A stretch of DNA of 47,682 bases from UBA1715 sp036752345 (GTDB lineage: Bacteria; Bacteroidota; Bacteroidia; Bacteroidales; UBA1715): positions 1 to 47,682 of the forward strand of contig DAIOSV010000010.1 in NCBI GenBank assembly GCA_036752345.1, written 5' to 3'. A model generated the notes under the pieces. It searched no databases, was not told the DNA's origin, and worked only from the letters and a program-made list of their open reading frames with translations. Positions 25,952-33,251 of the stretch are shown here, in pieces. The stretch's first letter is position 1. Every line of letters begins with the position of its first letter. A program made the translations under genes and the position numbers.

Positions 25952-26662
25952 TTAGTTTTTTATGAGTGTTCCTATTTTATTGCCAGACACAAGTTTCATC
26001 AAAGAAGTTTCATCTCCTACATTAAAAACAATAATAGGAAGATTGTTCTCTTTGCACATTGTGAAAGCTGTAAGGTCCATTATTTTTAAATTTTTGGAAT
26101 ATGCTTCAGTAAATGTGATTTCGGAAAATTTCTTTGCCTGAGGATTTTTTTCAGGGTCGGAGTCATATACACCATCAACTCTCGTGGCTTTAAGAAGAAC
26201 GTCGGCACCAATTTCAACAGCGCGAAGTGCAGCAGCCGTGTCTGTCGTGAAAAATGGATTTCCGGTTCCACCACCAAATATTACCACCTCATTGTTTGCA
26301 AAGGCTTCTTGTACTTTTTTTTGTGAGTAGGCTTCTCCAATTGGTTCCATTTTGATGCTGGTGAGAACTCTTGATTTTATATTAATTGTTTCCAATCCCG
26401 ATTGAAGAGCCATAGCATTGATAATTGTTGCCATCATTCCCATGTAATCTCCTTTAACTCTGTCAAATCCTTGGTTCTTACTATTCAATCCACGATAAAT
26501 ATTGCCACCACCTATAACAATAGCTAATTTGACGCCCATATCAGTGACGTCTTTAACTTGTTGTGCATATTTCATCAATTTTTCTGAGTCAATGCAGTAA
26601 CCATCTTCGGCGAGCAATGATTCTCCACTAAATTTGAGTAATATTTTTTTGTATTGTAGCAT
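25952..26662 (-). CDS. pyrH: UMP kinase
   Basis: The 236-residue enzyme phosphorylates UMP to UDP with ATP, upstream of CTP synthase in pyrimidine nucleotide synthesis. It is of the amino-acid-kinase fold: KILLKFSGESL (residues 6-16), AIVIGGGNIYRG (47-58) and FGGGTGNPFFTTDTAAALRA, with the ATP-site motif RVDGVYDSDP. The length fits the hexameric bacterial enzyme. It is separated from tsf by a terminator, so its expression is at least partly independent of the ribosomal operon. The clear order rpsB-tsf-pyrH is common in bacteria. The FISUMP lipoprotein gene follows after 11 bp and probably shares its mRNA. Confidence 0.97.
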   Translation of the reverse strand: MLQYKKILLKFSGESLLAEDGYCIDSEKLMKYAQQVKDVTDMGVKLAIVIGGGNIYRGLNSKNQGFDRVKGDYMGMMATIINAMALQSGLETINIKSRVLTSIKMEPIGEAYSQKKVQEAFANNEVVIFGGGTGNPFFTTDTAAALRAVEIGADVLLKATRVDGVYDSDPEKNPQAKKFSEITFTEAYSKNLKIMDLTAFTMCKENNLPIIVFNVGDETSLMKLVSGNKIGTLIKN

Positions 26663-26695
26663 AAGATATGTAAATATTGAGCGACTAATATAGAC

Positions 26696-26734
26696 AAAAA
26701 AAAGGAGAGTTTGATATGTAAAACTCTCCTTTTT
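26696..26734 (-). terminator. Intrinsic terminator after tsf
   Basis: On the minus strand AAAAAGGAGAGTTT pairs with AAACTCTCCTTTTT (14 bp) over an eight-base loop, and T continues to 26696. It ends the rplM-rpsI-rpsB-tsf transcript. Some read-through to pyrH is possible. Confidence 0.92.
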
Positions 26735-26752
26735 GTATAGATTTCTGTAATT

Positions 26753-27751
26753 TTAGTTAGAAAGTCCGAAACGTTTAAATTCAGTAACTTTCAAACCTTT
26801 TTGAATTGATTCAAGATATTGAGCAATGGTAACGCTTGAATCTTTTACAAATTCTTGGTTCATCAATGTGGATTCTTTGAAGAATTTGTTAAGACGACCT
26901 TTTGCAATATTTTCAACCATAGCAGCAGGGATGTTATTCTTTTTCTCTTCTGTAATAGTTGCTTGAATTTCACGAGCTTTTGTGCCTTCTTCTTCTGTTA
27001 ACCAACCTTTTGCAATGTTAGAAGATATATGTTCTTCAGAATCAACTAAATTAGGATTGATCCCTGCTTTTTTCAAAGCTACTTCTACTGCTTTTTGAAT
27101 TTGCTCTTTTACTGTTTTTTCTTTTGCAATTTCAATTTCTGTGTTGATAACAGATTCTGGACAATCTTCTTTGTCAATAGCGATTGGATTCATTGCAGCA
27201 ATTTGCATTGCAACGTCTTTTCCTGCGTGAGCATCTGACACTGTAGAGTTAAAAGCAACAATGCTTGCAAGTCTATTTCCAGGATGAGTGTATGCGAATG
27301 ATTGAGCAGCTGTTACTTTAGTGTAGTAGCCAACATCAATTTTTTCACCAATTTTACCCATTTGGTCTGTCAATAAGTCTGCAATTTTGCGACCATTAAG
27401 TTCTAAATCTTTTAATTCGTCAACAGATGCAGGAAGTTTTTCAATAGCCTTGTCAAGAATTGATTTCGTAAATTCAATGAAATCGGTATTTTGAGCAACA
27501 AAGTCGGTTTCGCAGTTTACAACAACAATACAAGCGCTTTTTCCATCGGTAGTAGTACCGCAAAGTACACATCCTTCTTTTGCCTCACGATCTTGACGGT
27601 TGCTTGCTATTTTTTGTCCTTTTTTTCTTAAAATTTCAATTGCTTTGTCGAAATCGCCATCTGATTCGGTCAATGCTTTTTTGCAGTCCATAAGTCCTGC
27701 TGCAGTCATAGCACGAAGTTTAGCGATATCAGCGGTTGTAATGTTTGCCAT
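26753..27751 (-). CDS. tsf: Elongation factor Ts
   Basis: The 332-residue protein is the nucleotide exchange factor that frees GDP from EF-Tu. The N-terminal UBA-like domain (ITTADIAKLRAMTAAGLMDC, residues 4-23) is followed by the dimerisation core, with the EF-Tu-contacting TDFVAQN motif in VVNCETDFVAQNTDF. The length is slightly above E. coli EF-Ts (283 aa), as is usual for Bacteroidetes. The gene starts 9 bp after rpsB, and a terminator lies after it. It is the last gene of the rplM-rpsI-rpsB-tsf operon. Confidence 0.97.
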   Translation of the reverse strand: MANITTADIAKLRAMTAAGLMDCKKALTESDGDFDKAIEILRKKGQKIASNRQDREAKEGCVLCGTTTDGKSACIVVVNCETDFVAQNTDFIEFTKSILDKAIEKLPASVDELKDLELNGRKIADLLTDQMGKIGEKIDVGYYTKVTAAQSFAYTHPGNRLASIVAFNSTVSDAHAGKDVAMQIAAMNPIAIDKEDCPESVINTEIEIAKEKTVKEQIQKAVEVALKKAGINPNLVDSEEHISSNIAKGWLTEEEGTKAREIQATITEEKKNNIPAAMVENIAKGRLNKFFKESTLMNQEFVKDSSVTIAQYLESIQKGLKVTEFKRFGLSN

Positions 27752-27760
27752 TTGTGTAAA

Positions 27761-28588
27761 TTATTTTTTTGTTGTTTTTCTTGCAGCTGTTTTTCTTGCA
27801 GGTTTTGCTTTTTCTGCTGGAGCTTCTTCTGTTGCTTCTGCAGCAGGTTTTGCTGTTTTCTCTGCTTTTGCAGCTGTTTCAACTTCTTTATCTTTTTCAG
27901 CTTTTCTTTCGTCTAAGCCTTCTTGAATTGCACCACAAATTTTAGAAAGAATAACGTCTACTGATTTTGCAGCATCATCATTTCCTGGGATAACAAAATC
28001 AACAAGGTTAGGATTGGCATTTGTATCAACGATAGCAAATACTGGAATACCTAAACGAGTAGCTTCTTTTATTGCGATATGTTCGCGAACAACATCAACA
28101 ACGAATAAAGCAGCAGGAAGACGAGTAAGGCTTACAATGCTACCTAAGTTCTTTTGAAGCTTTTCACGTTGACGATTGATTTGTAATATTTCGCGTTTAG
28201 AAAGTGAAGTAAACGTTCCATCGCTTTCCATTTTGTCTATTGAAGACATTTTTTTAACCGCTTTTCTAATAGTAGGGAAGTTGGTAAGCATACCGCCACT
28301 CCAGCGTTCAGTAATGTAAGGCATTCCTACGCTTTGTACTTTTGTAGCAATAATCTCTTTTGCTTGTTTTTTTGTTCCAACAAACAAGATTTTACGTCCT
28401 GATTTAGCGATTTTTTTAAGTGCATCGGCTGATTCATCAATCTTTGCTACTGTTTTGTGAAGATCAATGATGTGGATACCGTTTTTCTCCATGAAGATGT
28501 ATGGAGCCATGGCTGGATGCCATTTTCTTTTGAGGTGACCAAAATGTACACCTGCTTCTAGCAATTCTTCAAATTCTGCTCTTGCCAT
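27761..28588 (-). CDS. rpsB: 30S ribosomal protein S2
   Basis: The 275-residue S2 contains the family blocks LLEAGVHFGHLKRKWHPAM (near the start), YIFMEKNGIHIIDLHKT, FVGTKKQA and ERWSGGMLTNF. Residues from about 222 on form a low-complexity Lys/Ala/Glu/Pro tail ending in RKTAARKTTKK, beyond the usual S2 end. Such tails are seen in other Bacteroidetes. The start Met (MARAEFEELLEAG) at 28588 is chosen because it matches the typical S2 N-terminus and follows an A-rich leader. An in-frame ATG at 28606 would add MQTTKQ. A hairpin lies between rpsI and this gene. Confidence 0.96.
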   Translation of the reverse strand: MARAEFEELLEAGVHFGHLKRKWHPAMAPYIFMEKNGIHIIDLHKTVAKIDESADALKKIAKSGRKILFVGTKKQAKEIIATKVQSVGMPYITERWSGGMLTNFPTIRKAVKKMSSIDKMESDGTFTSLSKREILQINRQREKLQKNLGSIVSLTRLPAALFVVDVVREHIAIKEATRLGIPVFAIVDTNANPNLVDFVIPGNDDAAKSVDVILSKICGAIQEGLDERKAEKDKEVETAAKAEKTAKPAAEATEEAPAEKAKPARKTAARKTTKK

Positions 28589-28619
28589 TTGTTTTGTTGT
28601 TTGCATTCTATGTTAAAGC

Positions 28620-28658
28620 AATTCACAAGTAGCACCATTACTGATAGTCTTGTGAATT
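28620..28658 (-). promoter_or_regulatory. Hairpin in the rpsI-rpsB intercistronic leader
   Basis: AATTCACAAG (28620-28629) and CTTGTGAATT (28649-28658) are perfect 10-bp inverted repeats around a 19-base loop, 31 bp upstream of the rpsB ATG on the mRNA. No T-run follows, so it is not a terminator. It may be an autoregulatory leader for S2 or an mRNA processing element. This is an inference. Confidence 0.45.
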
Positions 28659-28696
28659 TTGAGTCTAAACAACGCTCTAATTCGAATAGGTTAATA

Positions 28697-29083
28697 TTAA
28701 CGTTTACTAAATTGAAATCTTTTACGTGCTTTCTTTTGACCTGGTTTCTTACGTTCAACTTCACGTTGGTCACGTGTTAAGAAACCTTGTTTTCTAAGTG
28801 GTGATTTATTTTCTTCGTCCATCTTTACTAATGCTCTTGCAATAGCTAAACGAGCTGCTTCTGCTTGTCCTTTGATTCCACCACCTACAAGATTTACTTT
28901 GATGTCGAAATTACCGTCTTTCTCAAGTAGAGTAAGAGGTTGTTTAACGATAAAACGAAGACGTTCTTCGCCGAAATATTTTTCAATATCACGATCGTTT
29001 ATAGTGATTTGGCCTTTACCTTCTTTAACGTAAATGCGAGCGATAGCTGTTTTTCTTCTACCTAAGGCGTTTATTACTTCCAT
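28697..29083 (-). CDS. rpsI: 30S ribosomal protein S9
   Basis: The 128-residue protein has the S9 signature: ALGRRKTAIARIYVKEG at the start, GGGIKGQAEAARLAIARAL in the middle and the basic C-terminus KKARKRFQFSKR. The C-terminal SKR tail reaches the P-site tRNA in known ribosomes. It lies 12 bp after rplM and is second in the operon. The length is normal. Confidence 0.98.
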   Translation of the reverse strand: MEVINALGRRKTAIARIYVKEGKGQITINDRDIEKYFGEERLRFIVKQPLTLLEKDGNFDIKVNLVGGGIKGQAEAARLAIARALVKMDEENKSPLRKQGFLTRDQREVERKKPGQKKARKRFQFSKR

Positions 29084-29095
29084 TTTCTATCTATC

Positions 29096-29539
29096 TTAAA
29101 ACTTTAACTCTTTTGGTTGTTGTGCTTCTTGATTGTGGTTAGGACCTACATACACAAACAAATTCTTTAAGCAGTCTCTTCCTAAAGAATTTTTTGGAAG
29201 CATACCTGCTACAGCATTCTTAATGATTTTTGTAGGGTCTTTTGCCATCAAATCCTCTGGAGTTGCAAATCTTTGTCCACCAGGATACATTGTGTGATGA
29301 ATGTACACCTTGTCTGACATTTTGTTACCCGTAAATTTCACTTTCTCAGCGTTAATTACGATTACTCCGTCTCCACAATTTACATTAGGAGTGAATGATG
29401 TTTTGTGTTTCCCTCTTATGATTTTTGCAATCTGAGAACACATTCTTCCTACTACCTGGTCGGTTGCATCTACAACGAACCATTCTTTCTGAACAGTAGC
29501 CTTGTTGGCTGATTTCGTCTTATAACTTAAAGTATCCAC
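29096..29539 (-). CDS. rplM: 50S ribosomal protein L13
   Basis: The 147-residue protein is L13: WFVVDATDQVVGRMCSQIAK near residue 20, GDGVIVINAEKVKFTGNK, the MYPGG motif and AVAGMLPKNSLGRDCLKNL. It is the first gene of the rplM-rpsI-rpsB-tsf operon. A two-box promoter lies 45-74 bp upstream of the start and gives a leader of about 40 bases. The length is normal. Confidence 0.98.
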   Translation of the reverse strand: MDTLSYKTKSANKATVQKEWFVVDATDQVVGRMCSQIAKIIRGKHKTSFTPNVNCGDGVIVINAEKVKFTGNKMSDKVYIHHTMYPGGQRFATPEDLMAKDPTKIIKNAVAGMLPKNSLGRDCLKNLFVYVGPNHNQEAQQPKELKF

Positions 29540-29583
29540 TTGACGTTAATTTTTAATATATACCTTTCCCATTATTCGGGACG

Positions 29584-29613
29584 CAAAAATAAGAATAATT
29601 TTGATTTTCCAAA
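29584..29613 (-). promoter_or_regulatory. Promoter of the rplM-rpsI-rpsB-tsf operon
   Basis: On the minus strand TTTG (29613-29610) and TATTTTTG (29591-29584) are 18 bases apart. Both boxes match the Bacteroidetes consensus exactly. The rplM ATG is 44 bases further on. Confidence 0.75.
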
Positions 29614-29682
29614 CGTAAACTGACCTTTTTATTTCTTTATGGGATTTTTTTACAACTTAGTAAAAGAAATTTTTTGTTTTTC

Positions 29683-29713
29683 CTTGTATTGATTGCCAAA
29701 AATAATACTTTTG
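29683..29713 (+). promoter_or_regulatory. Promoter of tRNA-Lys
   Basis: CTTG (29683-29686) and TACTTTTG (29706-29713) are 19 bases apart, a good Bacteroidetes -33/-7 pair with one mismatch in the -33 box. The tRNA begins 11 bases later. Confidence 0.7.
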
Positions 29714-29724
29714 CCCAAAAGTTT

Positions 29725-29797
29725 GACTTCGTAGCTCAGCTGGTAGAGCAATTGACTCTTAATCAATGGGTCGTGGGTTCGAGCCCCACCGAGGTCA
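29725..29797 (+). tRNA. tRNA-Lys (anticodon CTT)
   Basis: The 73 bases fold as a full cloverleaf. The acceptor arm pairs GACTTCG with CGAGGTC (one T-G pair). The D arm is GCTC...GAGC, the anticodon arm ATTGA-CTCTTAA-TCAAT has CTT at the anticodon, and the T arm is GTGGG-TTCGAGC-CCCAC. The CCA end is not encoded. A promoter lies upstream and a terminator downstream, so it is a single-gene unit. Confidence 0.97.
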
Positions 29798-29803
29798 CTC
29801 TAT

Positions 29804-29851
29804 AAACCCCTGTAAGTCTGTTGAATAACAATTTACAGGGGTTTGTTTTTT
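29804..29851 (+). terminator. Intrinsic terminator after tRNA-Lys
   Basis: AAACCCCTGTAA (29804-29815) pairs perfectly with TTACAGGGGTTT (29833-29844), followed by G and six T. It starts 6 bases after the tRNA. Confidence 0.92.
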
Positions 29852-29910
29852 CTTCCATAAAACTAGTATGACTATAATGTATACTTTTTATAGCAAAATA
29901 CTTTTTTTAT

Positions 29911-31803
29911 TTACAACGCCCGTTTCTCGTCATTCCCCTCTATGAAATTGATGAAAGCGGAGTTTACAAGCTTGTTTCCTCCTGGAGTTGGATAGTTGCC
30001 AGTAAAATACCAATCGCCACGAAAATTCGGACAAGCATTGTGTAGGCCTGTAATTTTTTGAAAAACAATTTCAATTGGAGTTGAAACATCACTTGGGGTG
30101 AGTAGTTCTGCTATTTTCTTTGCTATTTGTTCGTCGGTGAAAGGTTGGTAAATCTCTTTGACGTAGTTTATGATTTTTTCTTTCGGTTGCGATTCTTGAG
30201 CTTTTGCTTTCTGATACGTCTCTTCTATAATGTGTTCTAATCCTTTTTCATGAAGCAATGCAATGGCTGCCTTAAACGCAATAAATTCGCCCATACGTGA
30301 CATGTCAATACCGTAACAGTCAGGGTAGCGAATTTGTGGAGATGAAGAAACTATGACAATCTTTTTAGGGTGTAATCGATTTAGAATGTGGATAATACTT
30401 TGTTTGAGTGTTGTTCCTCGTACTATGCTGTCGTCTATTACAACTAGATTATCTTTGTATGGTATAATGCTTCCGTACGTAATGTCATACACGTGAGTGG
30501 CAAGGTCTTTTCGGCTATTACTTTCAGTGATAAACGTACGCAGTTTTATGTCTTTGATTGCGACCTTCTCGGAACGAATACGACGTGAGAGTATCTGATG
30601 TAATTCATCGGCTGTCATATGCGCACCTTTCTTTATAATGGTATCTTCTTTTGCTTTGTTGAGATATTTTTCAAATCCTTCAATCATGCCGAAAAATGCT
30701 ACTTCGGCAGTGTTTGGAACAAATGAGATTACCGTGTTGTCTATATCATTGTCAATGGCATGAAGAATGGCAGTAACAAGATTTTCTCCCAACTCTTTTC
30801 GTTCTTTATAAATGTCGGCATCGCTACCACGTGAAAAATAAATACGTTCAAACGAGCACGCACTTTTTTTGTGCTGATGTAGGATTTGTTTTGTCTCTAT
30901 TTGTCCGTCTTTCGTAATGATAATTGATTGTCCGGGTAGTAGTTCTTTAACATCTGCAACCTCAAGATCCATGACGGTTTGAATTACGGGACGTTCTGAG
31001 GCCACTATCACTATTTCATCATCAGTGTAATAAAATGTTGGACGAATTCCCCACGGGTCACGCATGGCAAATGTTTCACCACTGCCGGTGAGTCCGCAAA
31101 TTACATACCCTCCATCCCAATATTTCATGGTTGATTTGAGTACATTTTCTATTTTGAGGTTTGCTTCTATTTCTTCGGTGATATCATATCCGTTTTTTTC
31201 TTTTTTATTTATGGAATGATATATTTTTTCAACTTCGCAATCGAGCTGATAACCAAGTTGTTCCAACAGAATGAAGGTGTCGGCATAGCGGCGAGGATGT
31301 TGCCCCGATTGATGCATCATATCAAATACTTCATTGACATTTGTGAAGTTGAAATTACCACAAATGGCGAGGTTTTTTGAACGCCAATTGCTTCTCCGCA
31401 TAAAAGGATGAACGTATGATATTCCTGAACGACCGGTAGTGCTATATCGTAAGTGACCGAGATATGAGTTTCCTGCAAAAGGCAGCATAGCTGTTGCAAA
31501 TTCAGGATCATTCAATTGCTCTGCCGTATATTGACCATATTGGGAATGAACTTGTGCGAAAACATCACTAATTGCATTGTTCCCTTCGGCACGTTCACGA
31601 AACATAAACTCTTCACCTGGATTTACATTAAGTTTTACACACGCAATGCCGGCTCCTTCTTGTCCGCGATTGCGTTGTTTTTCCATTAGTAAATACAATT
31701 TGTTAAGTCCATACATCCACGTGCCGTATTTCTTATGATAGTATTCGAGTGGTTTTAACAGTCGTACAATGGCTATGCCGCATTCGTGTTTTATAGGTTC
31801 CAT
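29911..31803 (-). CDS. purF: Amidophosphoribosyltransferase-type protein, long Bacteroidetes form (PurF-like)
   Basis: The 630-residue protein joins a class II glutamine amidotransferase domain to a phosphoribosyltransferase domain. A seven-residue propeptide precedes the nucleophile Cys8 (HECGIAIVRL). RNRGQEGAGIA, YLGHLRYSTTGRSG and ICGNFNFTN are glutaminase-domain motifs. VVIDDSIVRGTTLK is the PRPP-binding loop and is intact. The protein would make 5-phosphoribosylamine from PRPP and glutamine, the first step of purine synthesis. It is about 130 residues longer than ordinary PurF, with an extended C-terminal tail. Bacteroides species, from memory, carry this form next to a shorter one, so its exact role is not certain. 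It is divergent from the dapL-glnN cluster. Confidence 0.85.
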   Translation of the reverse strand: MEPIKHECGIAIVRLLKPLEYYHKKYGTWMYGLNKLYLLMEKQRNRGQEGAGIACVKLNVNPGEEFMFRERAEGNNAISDVFAQVHSQYGQYTAEQLNDPEFATAMLPFAGNSYLGHLRYSTTGRSGISYVHPFMRRSNWRSKNLAICGNFNFTNVNEVFDMMHQSGQHPRRYADTFILLEQLGYQLDCEVEKIYHSINKKEKNGYDITEEIEANLKIENVLKSTMKYWDGGYVICGLTGSGETFAMRDPWGIRPTFYYTDDEIVIVASERPVIQTVMDLEVADVKELLPGQSIIITKDGQIETKQILHQHKKSACSFERIYFSRGSDADIYKERKELGENLVTAILHAIDNDIDNTVISFVPNTAEVAFFGMIEGFEKYLNKAKEDTIIKKGAHMTADELHQILSRRIRSEKVAIKDIKLRTFITESNSRKDLATHVYDITYGSIIPYKDNLVVIDDSIVRGTTLKQSIIHILNRLHPKKIVIVSSSPQIRYPDCYGIDMSRMGEFIAFKAAIALLHEKGLEHIIEETYQKAKAQESQPKEKIINYVKEIYQPFTDEQIAKKIAELLTPSDVSTPIEIVFQKITGLHNACPNFRGDWYFTGNYPTPGGNKLVNSAFINFIEGNDEKRAL

Positions 31804-31823
31804 ATTAGAAAAATTTTGATGTA

Positions 31824-31831
31824 CAAATATA
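31824..31831 (-). promoter_or_regulatory. -7 promoter box of the PurF-type gene
   Basis: The minus strand reads TATATTTG, a full TAnnTTTG match, 20 bases before the ATG at 31803. The rest of the 181-bp divergent region (31804-31984) holds the short palindrome TTTCAA-A-TTGAAA at 31906-31918, which may be an operator for either side. Confidence 0.5.
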
Positions 31832-31984
31832 CATAATAATTAGTTACGCTTTTGTACGAAAATCACGTAAAAAGTTATAAAATGAAAGCTTTTCTTTGAA
31901 AAATGTTTCAAATTGAAATATTTTTTTTATTTTGCATCGTCAAAAAACTGAAAAACGAGCGTTAGAACTAACAAAATAAAACAT

Positions 31985-33214
31985 ATGGGTATTATTAATG
32001 ATAATTTCACAAAGCTGCAAGAGAATTATTTATTTTCGGAAATAGCGCATAAGGTGAATCAATATAAGGCGGAGCATCCACAAGCTCATATTATAAGCCT
32101 TGGTATAGGAGATGTTACATTGCCTATAGCTCCTACAATTATAGAGGCTTTGCATAGTGCGGTTGATGAGATGGCACAAAAAGATACTTTTCGTGGTTAC
32201 GGGCCGGAGCAAGGGTATGGATTTTTGCGAGAAAAAATCGTAGAGCATGATTATCGTTCACGAGGCATTGCAATTACTGCTGATGAAGTTTTTATAAGTG
32301 ATGGTGCAAAAAGCGATGTGGGCAATATTGTTGATTTATTTGATCTCGGAAATTTAATTGCTGTAACGGATCCGGTGTATCCGGTATATGTAGAAACCAA
32401 TGTGATGGCAGGACGTGCTGGTACATTGGGCGCAGCCGGGTATTGGAATAATATTGTGTACTTGCCATGTTCTGACGCAAACAATTTTGTGCCTGCATTG
32501 CCAAAGAACTTTTGCCCGGATATTATTTATCTCTGTTATCCTAACAATCCAACCGGCACTACGTTGACCAAGGCCGAGTTGAAAGTCTGGGTTGATTATG
32601 CTTTGGCGAATAATGTTGTTATTTTCTTTGATTCGGCATATGAGGCATTTATTACAGAGAAAAATGTGCCACATAGTATATATGAAATTAGTGGAGCGGA
32701 GAAAGTTGCAATAGAATTTCGCAGTTTTTCAAAAACGGCCGGATTTACTGGTTTGCGATGTGGATATACAGTAGTTCCCAAAGGTGTTTGTGCAAGTGGA
32801 TCAAATGGAGTCAACATCCCATTAAATCATTTGTGGAATCGTCGTCAGAGTACCAAGTTTAATGGCACATCATATATCATACAACGTGCGGCTGAAGCAG
32901 TGTATTCGCCACAAGGCCATAAAGAAGTGATGGCAAATATTGCATATTATCTTCGCAATGCTGAAATCCTATACAAAGGACTTACGGAAATGGGATTTGC
33001 TGCGTATGGAGGCAAAAATGCTCCGTATGTATGGGTAAAAACGCCACAAGGTGTGAGTTCTTGGGGATTTTTCAATTATTTGCTTACAAAATGCAATGTT
33101 GTCGTAACGCCAGGTATTGGTTTTGGCCCTGGTGGGGAAGGGTATGTACGTCTTTCGTCCTTAGGTTCTCGAGAAGATACGGAGGAAGCTATGGAGAGAT
33201 TTAAGAAAATGTAA
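31985..33214 (+). CDS. dapL: LL-diaminopimelate aminotransferase
   Basis: The 409-residue enzyme makes LL-diaminopimelate from tetrahydrodipicolinate and glutamate in one step, for lysine and peptidoglycan synthesis. It is a fold-type I PLP enzyme. The Schiff-base lysine is Lys250 in FRSFSKTAGFTGLRCGY. YPNNPTGT (185-192) and FFDSAYEAF (214-222) bind PLP. The motif SLGIGDVTLP (38-47) and GYGPEQGYGFLRE (71-83) are typical of DapL. The dapL pathway bypasses the acyl intermediates of DapCDE. The gene is 38 bp upstream of glnN and opens the glutamine/glutamate gene run. Confidence 0.95.
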   Translation: MGIINDNFTKLQENYLFSEIAHKVNQYKAEHPQAHIISLGIGDVTLPIAPTIIEALHSAVDEMAQKDTFRGYGPEQGYGFLREKIVEHDYRSRGIAITADEVFISDGAKSDVGNIVDLFDLGNLIAVTDPVYPVYVETNVMAGRAGTLGAAGYWNNIVYLPCSDANNFVPALPKNFCPDIIYLCYPNNPTGTTLTKAELKVWVDYALANNVVIFFDSAYEAFITEKNVPHSIYEISGAEKVAIEFRSFSKTAGFTGLRCGYTVVPKGVCASGSNGVNIPLNHLWNRRQSTKFNGTSYIIQRAAEAVYSPQGHKEVMANIAYYLRNAEILYKGLTEMGFAAYGGKNAPYVWVKTPQGVSSWGFFNYLLTKCNVVVTPGIGFGPGGEGYVRLSSLGSREDTEEAMERFKKM

Positions 33215-33251
33215 ATATTGAATGAGTATAAATTTATAAAAACCAAAAACT

